This document shows positions 1-7,329 of a stretch of DNA of 64,000 nt, piece after piece. The DNA is from Schauerella fraxinea (lineage in GTDB: Bacteria > Pseudomonadota > Gammaproteobacteria > Burkholderiales > Burkholderiaceae_B): assembly GCA_030849945.1 (NCBI GenBank), contig JAVDKK010000003.1, forward strand, positions 904,776-968,775, written 5' to 3'. A program made the translations under genes and the position numbers. The notes beneath the pieces were generated by a model, which searched no databases, was not told where the DNA came from, and worked only from the letters and a program-made list of their open reading frames with translations. How positions within the stretch are numbered: the stretch's first letter is position 1; every line of letters starts with the position of its first letter.

Positions 1-361
1 AGTGTTTATCGTTCATCCCGATCAAAGCGAGCAAGTGCCCGCCATGATCGAACGCTACCAGACCCTCGTGACCGGCCAAGGTGGCTCGGTTCATCGTCTG
101 GAAGACTGGGGCCGTCGTCAACTGGCCTATCCGATCCAGAAACTCGTCAAGGCTCACTATGTGTGCTTGAACATCGAGTGCGGCCAAGGCACGCTCGACG
201 AGCTCGAACACTCGTTCCGCTACAACGACGCCGTGTTGCGCCACCTGGTTATCAAGACCAAGAAGGCTCAAGCCACCCCGTCGTTGATGATGAAGTCGGT
301 CGAACGCGAAGAAGCGCGCAAGGCCTCGTCGGAAGCTACGGCTGCTCCGGCGGCTGAGTAA
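1..361 (+). CDS. rpsF: 30S ribosomal protein S6, 5' end cut off by window
   Basis: Component of the small ribosomal subunit; S6 pairs with S18 on the central domain of 16S rRNA. The reading frame is open from the first bases. The visible product begins inside the usual N-terminal strand (VFIVHPDQSEQVPAMIERY), so the first six or so residues lie before the window and the GTG at position 2 is an internal valine, not the start. The conserved RRQLAYPIQK stretch is present. The C-terminus ends in a short Ala/Glu-rich tail (TAAPAAE) typical of betaproteobacterial S6. It is followed 15 bases later by priB, then rpsR and rplI, the standard order in these bacteria. Identification is secure; only the start is missing. 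Confidence 0.97.
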   Translation, partial: VFIVHPDQSEQVPAMIERYQTLVTGQGGSVHRLEDWGRRQLAYPIQKLVKAHYVCLNIECGQGTLDELEHSFRYNDAVLRHLVIKTKKAQATPSLMMKSVEREEARKASSEATAAPAAE

Positions 362-376
362 TCGGAAGCTGTCGTT

Positions 377-712
377 ATGGCAGCGGGTTTGCCCGTCAAC
401 CGGTTGTTGATGACTGTGCAGGTACTCGAAAGAGAGCCGCTACGTCACACTCCCGCAGGGTTGCCCGCATTGGAATTGTTGTTCAGCCACACCGCTGAAG
501 TCGTCGAAGCCGGTTTGCCGCGCCGCGTCGATCTCACGATTGGGGCGATTGCGCTAGGTGATCTGGCACTGTTGCTGGTGGATACACCACTGGGTACGGT
601 GCTCGATGTCGAGGGTTTCCTCGCTCCGGTGCGCAAGGATTCCGCCAAGCTGCGCATGCACTTGCAAAAGGCAAACGCGGTCGGTGGAGGCAACGATCCC
701 CTGGTGGCTTGA
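377..712 (+). CDS. priB: primosomal replication protein N (PriB)
   Basis: Single-strand-DNA-binding OB-fold protein that bridges PriA and DnaT during restart of stalled replication forks. The 111-residue product has the family's compact all-beta composition, with the motif VNRLLMTVQVLEREPLR near the start and a strongly conserved-looking middle. The location between rpsF and rpsR is the classical priB position and supports the call as much as the sequence does. ATG 377 lies 15 bases after the rpsF stop; an internal start closer to VNRL is possible because family members often begin near that motif. It is presumably co-transcribed with the ribosomal proteins. Confidence 0.88.
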   Translation: MAAGLPVNRLLMTVQVLEREPLRHTPAGLPALELLFSHTAEVVEAGLPRRVDLTIGAIALGDLALLLVDTPLGTVLDVEGFLAPVRKDSAKLRMHLQKANAVGGGNDPLVA

Positions 713-779
713 GGCTCAGGCCTTCGGTACTGCAAAACGACAACGATTCGGCGCGACGCATCACCAAGCAGATACAAGC

Positions 780-832
780 GGGACGGTTCGCCGTCCTAAC
801 GAATTCGGATAGATGACGGATCGAAAGATCCG
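780..832 (+). other. two tetraloop hairpins in the priB-rpsR spacer
   Basis: The 141-base gap between priB and rpsR contains two perfect 6-bp hairpins. The first pairs 781-786 (GGACGG) with 791-796 (CCGTCC) around a UUCG tetraloop. The second pairs 817-822 (CGGATC) with 827-832 (GATCCG) around a GAAA (GNRA) tetraloop. Neither is followed by a T-run, so they do not look like terminators. The second ends 21 bases before the rpsR start codon and about 10 bases before its AGAGG ribosome binding site. A role in translation control, processing or mRNA stability is inferred only. Confidence 0.55.
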
Positions 833-853
833 AAGCAAACAAAGAGGCACATC

Positions 854-1126
854 ATGGCTTTCTTCGGAAAACGCAAAGAAAAACGCAAATTCGCGCAGCA
901 GAACCCGCTGTTCAAGCGTCGTAAGTTCTGCCGCTTCACCGCCGCCGGCGTCGAAGAGATCGATTACAAGGATCTCGATACGCTGCGCGACTTCGTGCAA
1001 GAAAACGGCAAGATCATCCCCGCCCGTTTGACCGGCACCAAGGCTCACTACCAACGTCAACTGGATACCGCCATCAAGCGTGCGCGTTTCCTGGCGTTGT
1101 TGCCTTACACCGACAACCACAACTGA
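854..1126 (+). CDS. rpsR: 30S ribosomal protein S18
   Basis: Small-subunit ribosomal protein that forms a heterodimer with S6. The 90-residue product has the diagnostic RRKFCRFTA segment, the middle region IDYKDLDTLRDFVQENGKI and the C-terminal core RLTGTKAHYQRQL followed by IKRARFLALLPY. Its length matches beta-proteobacterial S18. The start is supported by an AGAGG ribosome binding site at 843-847, six bases upstream. It lies 14 bases before rplI, so the two are certainly co-transcribed; the longer spacer from priB carries two strong hairpins that may set S18/L9 expression separately. Confidence 0.97.
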   Translation: MAFFGKRKEKRKFAQQNPLFKRRKFCRFTAAGVEEIDYKDLDTLRDFVQENGKIIPARLTGTKAHYQRQLDTAIKRARFLALLPYTDNHN

Positions 1127-1140
1127 TCCGGGAGATCGAT

Positions 1141-1596
1141 ATGCAAATTATCCTGCTCGAAAAAGTCGTTAACCTGGGCAACCTGGGTGAAGTCGTTCGC
1201 GTGCGTGACGGTTACGCTCGCAATTTCCTGATTCCCCAACGCAAGGCCCGTCGTGCGACGGAAGCTGCATTGAAGGAATTCGAAGCTCGCCGCGCCGAAC
1301 TCGAAAAAGTCCAAGCTGAAAAGCTGGCTGCTTCGCAATCGGTTGGTGAGAAGCTCAACGGCTTCAAGCTGACGATCTCGCAAAAAGCCGGCGTCGACGG
1401 CCGTCTGTTCGGTTCGGTCACGAACATGGACATCGCTGCCGAACTGCGCAAGCAAGGCTTCGATACGGTTGAAAAATCGCAAGTGCAACTGCCCAACGGC
1501 GCGATCAAGACCGTTGGTGAGTACCCCGTCCAAGTCCAACTGCACGCTGACGTTCTGTCGGACGTGACCGTTGTGGTTCAGGGCGAAATGTCGTAA
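1141..1596 (+). CDS. rplI: 50S ribosomal protein L9
   Basis: Large-subunit ribosomal protein that binds 23S rRNA and reaches out toward the neighbouring ribosome. The 151-residue product starts with the signature MQIILLEKVVNLGNLGEVV and DGYARNFLIPQRKA. A long charged connecting helix follows (about residues 40-75), then a C-terminal domain (about 80-150), which is the family's two-lobed layout. A GGGAG ribosome binding site precedes the start. A rho-independent terminator follows, closing the ribosomal operon. Confidence 0.98.
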   Translation: MQIILLEKVVNLGNLGEVVRVRDGYARNFLIPQRKARRATEAALKEFEARRAELEKVQAEKLAASQSVGEKLNGFKLTISQKAGVDGRLFGSVTNMDIAAELRKQGFDTVEKSQVQLPNGAIKTVGEYPVQVQLHADVLSDVTVVVQGEMS

Positions 1597-1632
1597 GACT
1601 TAAAGGCACAAGCCTTTAACCGCTTGCGGTAC

Positions 1633-1662
1633 AAAAAAGCCGGTCTGTGTGCCGGCTTTTTT
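1633..1662 (+). terminator. rho-independent terminator after rplI
   Basis: An 11-bp inverted repeat, AAAAAAGCCGG / CCGGCTTTTTT, with an 8-base loop ends in a T-run. It lies 36 bases downstream of the rplI stop and ends the rpsF-priB-rpsR-rplI transcript. The matching A-run on the left would let it act in both directions. Confidence 0.9.
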
Positions 1663-1705
1663 CATTTGTGCATCTATTAGATCTGTTCGTCTATTAGGAA
1701 ACGTC

Positions 1706-2542
1706 GTGACCGATACGCCGCATCATCGCACCGCGCCGCCCAACCTCGAAGCGCATCTTCAGGCCATGGACCCGGCACGTGAACCCGGCGTACGCTGGCT
1801 CGAGATCGATGGTGTGCCGTGCATCGTCAAACGCCGCCGCCCCAGCGTGGCGCGTGGGTTGAGTTATGCGATTCGCTATGTGCGCGCGTTTGCGATCGGT
1901 GTCACGTGCAAGATCGCGCTGGGCGAGTTTCCGTCGCCCAATCTGCTGTTGCGCAATGGGTTGTCATATGAGGCCGAGCGGCTGAAGTTTCTGTCGCAGG
2001 CCGGATGTGCCGTGCCCAATATCTGGTTTGAGGGTCCTGGTGTGCTGGCCCTCGAATATGTGGGCGATAATGTGGCGCTGCTCTTGCGCGCCGCGCCGCA
2101 GCCGGAACGCTTGCGATTGGCGCGCGCCCTGGCCGAGGATCTTGCGGCGTTTCACGCGCGTGGCTTTTGGCATGGTGGCGCTCAGGTTCGCAATCAGACG
2201 ATGCGCGATGGCGAGCTGTGGCGCATCGACTTCGAAGAAAACATTGGCGGCGCGTTGTCGTTGCCGTTGTCGCAAGCCTACGACGTGTTCCAACTGTTAT
2301 CGTCCCTGATGGCGATGCGCCATGTGTCCGACGCCGATATGCGTGAGATTGGACCGGTCGTGCTCGAAAGCTATTTCGCCCGGCATCCCGATGCCGCCGT
2401 GCGCGCGCAACTCACGCGTTTTGGCCAGATGGTGTGCCGTATCACGGATGCGCTGCGGCCCATGCTGGGCCGCGTCGAATGGCGCGACGTGAAGGGCTTT
2501 TACCGTGTTGCCGACACCTTACGTTTACTATTGAAATCATGA
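1706..2542 (+). CDS. kinase-fold protein of the Bud32/RIO-like kind
   Basis: Predicted protein-kinase-fold phosphotransferase of unknown substrate. About residues 140-175 carry a catalytic-loop-like HGGAQVRN (in place of HxDxxxxN) followed by a metal-binding-like IDFEEN, the spacing seen in Bud32, RIO and LPS-kinase families. The canonical catalytic aspartate is replaced by glycine, so activity may be altered or lost. The start is taken at GTG 1706, after the terminator. An upstream in-frame GTG at 1649 lies inside the terminator stem and is unlikely. The product is 278 residues. The gene ends in an ATGA overlap with dnaB, so the two are translationally coupled. Function is unassigned; the fold assignment rests on motif reading only. 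Confidence 0.65.
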   Translation: MTDTPHHRTAPPNLEAHLQAMDPAREPGVRWLEIDGVPCIVKRRRPSVARGLSYAIRYVRAFAIGVTCKIALGEFPSPNLLLRNGLSYEAERLKFLSQAGCAVPNIWFEGPGVLALEYVGDNVALLLRAAPQPERLRLARALAEDLAAFHARGFWHGGAQVRNQTMRDGELWRIDFEENIGGALSLPLSQAYDVFQLLSSLMAMRHVSDADMREIGPVVLESYFARHPDAAVRAQLTRFGQMVCRITDALRPMLGRVEWRDVKGFYRVADTLRLLLKS

Positions 2543-3912
2543 ACGCCGCTGCCGACTCCCCCCTCGAATATCTGCGGGTACCCCCGCATTCGGTTGAAGC
2601 CGAACAGTCCGTCCTGGGCGGCTTGCTGCTGGACAACTCGGCGTGGGACAAGATCGCCGATGTGCTGTTGGAAGAAGACTTCTATCGCCACGATCATCGC
2701 CTGATCTGGAACCACATCGCGCGCCTGATCGGCTTGTCGCGTCCTGCCGATGTGATCACCGTCAACGAGTCGCTCAGCATGGGCGGCAAGCTGGAAGAAA
2801 CCGGCGGCTTGACCTACTTGAATGCGTTGGCGCACAACACGCCATCGGCCGCAAACATTCGGCGCTACGCCGAGATCGTTCGCGAGCGCTCCACGCTGCG
2901 CAAGCTGGTGTCGATCGCCGACGATATCTCTTCGGCCGCACTCAATCCGCAAGGCAAGGAAGCTCGTCAAATCCTGGACGAGGCCGAAACCCAGGTGTTC
3001 AAGATTGCGCAGGAAGGCGCGCGCGGCACCCAAGGTTTCCAGGTGATTCAGCCGCTGCTTACCCAGGTGGTCGAGCGGATCGATGAGCTGTATCACCGCG
3101 ACAGCACTTCAGATGTGACGGGCGTGCCCACGGGCTTTGCCGATCTGGACAAGATGACGTCGGGCCTGCAGGCCGGTGACCTGGTGATCGTGGCTGGGCG
3201 GCCGTCGATGGGTAAGACGTCGTTCTCGATGAACATCGGCGAACATGTCGCTATCGAGCAGGGCTTGCCGGTCGCTGTGTTCTCCATGGAAATGGGCGCG
3301 GTTCAGTTGGCGATGCGGATGCTGGGTTCGGTTGGGATGCTGGATCAGCATCGCATGCGAACCGGCAAGTTGCTGCCGGAAGATTGGCCGCGCGTGACGC
3401 ACGCCGTGCAGATGATGCAGGACGCGCAGTTGTACATCGACGAGACGCCGGCACTCACCTCCATGGAACTGCGCGCGCGTGCGCGGCGTCTGGCACGTCA
3501 GTGCGGGCAGCTTGGCCTCATCATCATCGACTATATCCAGCTCATGTCCGGAAACTCGGGCGGCGAAAACCGTGCGACGGAAATTTCCGAAATCAGCCGG
3601 TCGCTCAAGGGTTTGGCCAAGGAGCTTGGCTGCCCGTTGATCGCACTCTCGCAGTTGAACCGCAGTTTGGAACAGCGGCCCAACAAGCGTCCCGTGATGA
3701 GCGATTTGCGCGAATCCGGCGCTATCGAGCAGGATGCCGACGTGATCCTGTTTATTTATCGCGACGAGGTATACAACCCCGATTCGCCGGATAAAGGCAC
3801 GGCCGAGATTATTATCGGCAAACAGCGTAACGGTCCGATCGGCACCGTGCGCATGACCTTCCAGGGCCAGAGCACACGCTTCCTGAATTTCACGCCGGGA
3901 CAGACGTATTGA
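2539..3912 (+). CDS. dnaB: replicative DNA helicase DnaB
   Basis: Hexameric 5'-3' helicase that unwinds DNA at the replication fork and recruits primase. The 457-residue protein has the N-terminal DnaB domain (about residues 10-115, starting LRVPPHSVEAEQSVLGG) and a RecA-like C-terminal domain. That domain carries Walker A GRPSMGKT at 220-227, Walker B within IIIDYIQLM (D331), and the LSQLNR and IGKQRNGP motifs. The start ATG 2539 overlaps the stop of the preceding kinase-like gene. An in-frame ATG 105 bases upstream would add residues with no family similarity and was not used. Being downstream of rplI is usual for this group. Confidence 0.97.
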   Translation: MNAAADSPLEYLRVPPHSVEAEQSVLGGLLLDNSAWDKIADVLLEEDFYRHDHRLIWNHIARLIGLSRPADVITVNESLSMGGKLEETGGLTYLNALAHNTPSAANIRRYAEIVRERSTLRKLVSIADDISSAALNPQGKEARQILDEAETQVFKIAQEGARGTQGFQVIQPLLTQVVERIDELYHRDSTSDVTGVPTGFADLDKMTSGLQAGDLVIVAGRPSMGKTSFSMNIGEHVAIEQGLPVAVFSMEMGAVQLAMRMLGSVGMLDQHRMRTGKLLPEDWPRVTHAVQMMQDAQLYIDETPALTSMELRARARRLARQCGQLGLIIIDYIQLMSGNSGGENRATEISEISRSLKGLAKELGCPLIALSQLNRSLEQRPNKRPVMSDLRESGAIEQDADVILFIYRDEVYNPDSPDKGTAEIIIGKQRNGPIGTVRMTFQGQSTRFLNFTPGQTY

Positions 3913-4037
3913 TTGCAGCGTCGGGCTGAACTCGGTTGCAGGATCGGACTAAGTTTGAGTTGCGGCGTCGGGCTGAACCCAGTTGCAGCATCGGACTAGG
4001 TTCGAGTTGCAGCGTCGGGCTGAACCTTATTGCAGGG
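3913..4037. repeat. composite 47-bp tandem repeat after dnaB
   Basis: Starting directly after the dnaB stop, a 47-bp unit is repeated about 2.7 times (starts at 3913, 3960, 4007). Each unit is made of two related half-units of 23 and 24 bases, both beginning TTGCAG and sharing the core TCGGxCT(A/G)A. The first half reads GCGTCGGGCTGAAC and the second GATCGGACTAxGTT. The copies have diverged by several substitutions each. There is no coding potential and no link to a mobile element; function is unknown. Confidence 0.8.
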
Positions 4038-4107
4038 TGGTGATAAGAGCAGTTGCCGCCTCGGGATGATCGGGTGGCGCTGCCGAGCGGGATAGGTTTG
4101 AAGGCAG

Positions 4108-4142
4108 AAAAAAAGCGGTGTCTGTTAAGACCCCGCTTTTTT
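4108..4142. terminator. bidirectional terminator between dnaB and the leftward transporter
   Basis: Inverted repeat AAAAAAAGCGG / CCGCTTTTTT, extended by GTCT/AGAC inside the loop. It has an A-run on one side and a T-run on the other, and sits between convergent genes. It can stop both dnaB and the transporter transcript. Confidence 0.85.
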
Positions 4143-4163
4143 CTTTCCCGGCGAAGCAATCGC

Positions 4164-5159
4164 TCAGGCGTGTTCCAGATCCTCGGTGGGATCCACCGGT
4201 CGTTTCGCATAACGGGATGCCAGTACCGAACACACCATCAACTGGATCTGATGGAACAGCATCAGGGGCAGCACGACGGCGCCTACGGCGCTGCCGGCAA
4301 ACAGCACCTGTGCCATCGGCACGCCGCTCGCCAAGCTCTTCTTGGAGCCGCAGAACAGCAGCGTGATGCGGTCGGCCGTGTTGAACTTGAACAGCTTGCC
4401 CAGCAACAGGGAAATCAGCAGGGCAGCGGCCAGAATCACGACGCAGACCACGACCAGGCCCAGGATTGCCGGAATTGGCGTATCGCGCCACAGGCCGCCA
4501 GTGACGGCTTCGGAAAACGCCACGTAAACCACCAAGAGAATCGATCCTTGATCGACAAACTTGAGCATGGCCTTCTTGCGTTGCACCCAGGCACCGATCC
4601 AGCGGCGGGCAATTTGACCCAGCACGAACGGCAGCAACAGTTGCAGCATGATCTTGCCGACGGCGTCGAACGAGATGTGCGCTTCGGCAGCCTGAGCGAC
4701 CACCAGACCCACGAGCAGCGGGGTGATGAAAATGCCGATCAAGCTGGAGGCCGATGCGCTGCACACGGCGGCGGGAATATTGCCGCGGGCCATGGACGTG
4801 AGCGCAATCGCCGATTGCACCGTGGCGGGCAGGCAGCACAGGAACATGACGCCGGTGTAGAGTTCAGGCGTGACAAGCGGCTGCAGCAGCGGTTTGAACG
4901 CCAGTCCGAGCATCGGAAACAGCACGAACGTGACGGTAAAGATGGTCGTGTGCAAGCGCCAGTGCGTCGCGCCGGCCACAATCGCTTCGCGCGACAGGCG
5001 AGCGCCGTGCAGGAAGAACAGCAACGCGACGGCCAGATTGGTTATCCACTGTACGACGACGAGCGCTTGGCCCTGGGCGGGGAAAAAGCTGGCCAGCGCA
5101 ACGGCAGTCAGCAGGAACAGGATAAAGCGGTCGGGCAGAAGTCGTGACAGGCGTTTCAT
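4164..5159 (-). CDS. SBF-like bile acid:sodium symporter family protein (YfeH type)
   Basis: Predicted inner-membrane transporter of the bile acid:sodium symporter-like superfamily. The 331-residue product is almost entirely hydrophobic, with about nine or ten membrane segments. The first spans about residues 12-30, and a conserved-looking LALLFFLHGARLS-type segment follows it, as in the SBF_like family. The chosen start at 5159 (MKRLSRLLPD) gives the usual length; an in-frame ATG at 5237 would add a 26-residue polar leader not typical of the family. It stands alone between a terminator and alkA. The substrate cannot be read from sequence. Confidence 0.8.
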   Translation of the reverse strand: MKRLSRLLPDRFILFLLTAVALASFFPAQGQALVVVQWITNLAVALLFFLHGARLSREAIVAGATHWRLHTTIFTVTFVLFPMLGLAFKPLLQPLVTPELYTGVMFLCCLPATVQSAIALTSMARGNIPAAVCSASASSLIGIFITPLLVGLVVAQAAEAHISFDAVGKIMLQLLLPFVLGQIARRWIGAWVQRKKAMLKFVDQGSILLVVYVAFSEAVTGGLWRDTPIPAILGLVVVCVVILAAALLISLLLGKLFKFNTADRITLLFCGSKKSLASGVPMAQVLFAGSAVGAVVLPLMLFHQIQLMVCSVLASRYAKRPVDPTEDLEHA

Positions 5160-5318
5160 GATGCAGAGTGAGCGATCAATAAAAAAGCGATCCAGGTCGA
5201 TCGCTTGAGGACGAGGGGCATTGTAGTCCTGAAACAAACGGCCTAGCTGTCGAATAGCTGTCTGCGCAGATCGGTCGGCATTTGGCGTGGGTTGTATCGG
5301 CGTAAGGGGCCCGTGCCC

Positions 5319-6236
5319 TCAACCGCCGCGTTCCGCCCCGGTGCGATCGGCCAGGCTATTCCACAGATGCATCACCGCATAACTGCGCCACGGCCGCCAG
5401 GTATTCGTGCGCAGACGCTGCTGTGCGAGTGTGGTGGCCGTTGGGTCCAGCGCCAGCAGAATCTGTTTCAGCACCAGGTCACTTTCCAGCCAGGCATCCG
5501 GATCGCGCCAGGCCCGCATCGCAACGTAGCCCACCGTCCAGGGGCCGATGCCGTGCAACGCCAGTAGTGCTTGCCGTAGTGGGGTCGTATCGGCCGGATG
5601 TGTCTCGATTGGTATTTCGCCACTGGCGACGACGCTGGCCACGTGCTGCAGCGTGGCGATTCGTTTGTAGGGCATGCCGAGCTTGTGCAGGTCGGCGGTG
5701 GCAACGGCTGACGGTGACGGAAAGCGCCAGCACTCGGAACCGTCGCTGAACGTGCCCAGCAACTCGCCAGCGCGCGTGACGACGCGTCCAATGACTGTGG
5801 TGGCGCCCTTGACGCTGACCTGTTGCCCGATGATGGCACGGACGATCAACTCGAAATTCGACCACGTGCCGGGCACACGCAAACCCGGCGCAGCCGTGAT
5901 CATGCGTGCCAGGTCGGGATCGTGCGCCAGCCCCACGCGAATGGCCTCGGGATCGGCCGCGAGGTCGAACATGCGCACAAGTGCGGGCGCAAACGCGCTG
6001 ATGTGGCGGCTCGCAGCCCCTTCGACCGTCGCGACGAGGACGTGCCGCTGCGGATCGTCGTGCACGGTCATAATGCCGTCGTCGCCCAACCAGTGGATGC
6101 TGCGCGCGTAATGGGTATCGGTGACCCGTTCGATGCCGAGCGTTTGATGCCCGGCAAAGAAGCGCAGCAGGCGCTGCCAATCGAACGGCGGCGTGTAGGG
6201 CAGTTCGAGTGTCTGGCGGGCAGGGAGGCTGTTCAG
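5319..6236 (-). CDS. alkA: DNA-3-methyladenine glycosylase II (AlkA), apparently with a CTG start
   Basis: Base-excision repair glycosylase that removes 3-methyladenine and other alkylated bases. The helix-hairpin-helix is clear (LHGIGPWTVGYVAMR), followed by the expected catalytic aspartate in ESDLVLKQ. An IIGQQVSVKGA segment is typical of the family. The first ATG (6071) or GTG lies well inside the protein, yet the frame upstream encodes a perfect AlkA N-terminal domain (LPYTPPFDWQRLLRFFAG, then IERVTDTHYAR). Between the in-frame TGA at 6258-6260 and this domain there is no ATG, GTG or TTG. CTG at 6236 has a GGGGA ribosome binding site seven bases upstream and lies 13 bases after the pdxA stop, giving 305 residues. 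It is the last gene of the pdxA operon. Confidence 0.85.
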   Translation of the reverse strand: MNSLPARQTLELPYTPPFDWQRLLRFFAGHQTLGIERVTDTHYARSIHWLGDDGIMTVHDDPQRHVLVATVEGAASRHISAFAPALVRMFDLAADPEAIRVGLAHDPDLARMITAAPGLRVPGTWSNFELIVRAIIGQQVSVKGATTVIGRVVTRAGELLGTFSDGSECWRFPSPSAVATADLHKLGMPYKRIATLQHVASVVASGEIPIETHPADTTPLRQALLALHGIGPWTVGYVAMRAWRDPDAWLESDLVLKQILLALDPTATTLAQQRLRTNTWRPWRSYAVMHLWNSLADRTGAERGG

Positions 6237-6249
6237 CGCGTGGTCCCCG

Positions 6250-7329
6250 TCAGGGCGTCATCTTCAACGCAAGATCGAACGCGGTTTTGAGCGATGCGGC
6301 ATCGGCCACGCCGCGCCACGCAATATCGAAGGCTGTGCCGTGGTCGACGCTCGTTCGCACGAAGGGCAAGCCCACAGTGACGTTGACCCCTTCGTCGATG
6401 CCGAGGTACTTCACGGGAATCAAGCCCTGATCGTGATACTGCGCCACGACGATGTCGAACTCGCCTTGGCGCGCGCGCATGAACACCGTGTCGCCCGGCC
6501 ACGGGCCGCTGGCGTCGATGCCGAGCGTGCGCGCGTGCACGATCGCAGGTGCGATGATGTCGATATCTTCGCGGCCAAACTTACCGTTTTCACCGGCGTG
6601 CGGATTCAGGCCGGCGACCGCCACGCGCGGGGCGGCGATGCCCATCTGACGACAGGCCTTGTCTGCGAGCGCAATGGCGCGCACTTCGGCGTCGAACGTG
6701 ATGCCCTTGATGACTTCCGTGAACGGCACATGAATGGTGACGAGCAGCACGCGCAGTACATCGTTGGCGAGCATCATGGCAAAGTCGGCGGTGTGCGTGC
6801 GCGCCGCGAGGATTTCGGTATGACCAGGAAAATCCACGCCGGCGGCGTGCATCGACGCCTTATTCAATGGCGCAGTCACAATGGCGCGCAGTTGCCCCGC
6901 ACGGGCATCGTCGATCGCCTGGCAGACAGCCTCGTAGCTGACAAGACCGGCCGAAGCGGCGACTTTGCCCGCCGGCAAGTCGGCCGGCAGCACCGGGCCG
7001 CATTGGATGACGCCGATGGCATCGGCGTCTTCGGGAAGTTCATGGGGCGTGGCGATCGGCACGACCGTGAGGCGAGCGCCCACCAGGGCGATCGCACGCC
7101 GCATCGCTGCGATGTCGCCATACACGACCGCCGGTGCACCCAGACCTTCGGCGAAGCACTTGACGACGATTTCCGGCCCAATGCCCGCCGCGTCGCCCAT
7201 GGTGATCCCGAGCGGCAAGCCGTTGGGTCGTGCGGGCAGGGTGGCTGGCGGTCCTGACGGCACCGCGCCGCCACGCACCGCACTTCCAGATGCCGCGTTT
7301 TGCCCGATGGCGTTGGCGTTAGAGGACAT
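6250..7329 (-). CDS. pdxA: 4-hydroxythreonine-4-phosphate dehydrogenase
   Basis: NAD-dependent, metal-requiring enzyme of the DXP-dependent pyridoxal 5'-phosphate pathway. It oxidises 4-phosphohydroxy-L-threonine ahead of ring closure with PdxJ. The family motifs are present in order: LGITMGDAAGIGPEI near residue 38, PLNKASMHAAG followed by the metal-ligand segment GHTE, HVPFTEVI, and QYHDQGLIPVK near the end. The start at 7329 gives 359 residues and overlaps the phoH stop by 11 bases. The first 35 or so residues are a poorly conserved extension, so a later start cannot be excluded. It belongs to a five-gene leftward operon. Confidence 0.93.
   Translation of the reverse strand: MSSNANAIGQNAASGSAVRGGAVPSGPPATLPARPNGLPLGITMGDAAGIGPEIVVKCFAEGLGAPAVVYGDIAAMRRAIALVGARLTVVPIATPHELPEDADAIGVIQCGPVLPADLPAGKVAASAGLVSYEAVCQAIDDARAGQLRAIVTAPLNKASMHAAGVDFPGHTEILAARTHTADFAMMLANDVLRVLLVTIHVPFTEVIKGITFDAEVRAIALADKACRQMGIAAPRVAVAGLNPHAGENGKFGREDIDIIAPAIVHARTLGIDASGPWPGDTVFMRARQGEFDIVVAQYHDQGLIPVKYLGIDEGVNVTVGLPFVRTSVDHGTAFDIAWRGVADAASLKTAFDLALKMTP

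Noticed and set aside
4053..5147. 364-codon plus-strand frame opposite the SBF-like transporter
   Set aside because: Gln/Arg/His-rich antisense reading of a membrane protein gene; crosses a terminator hairpin.
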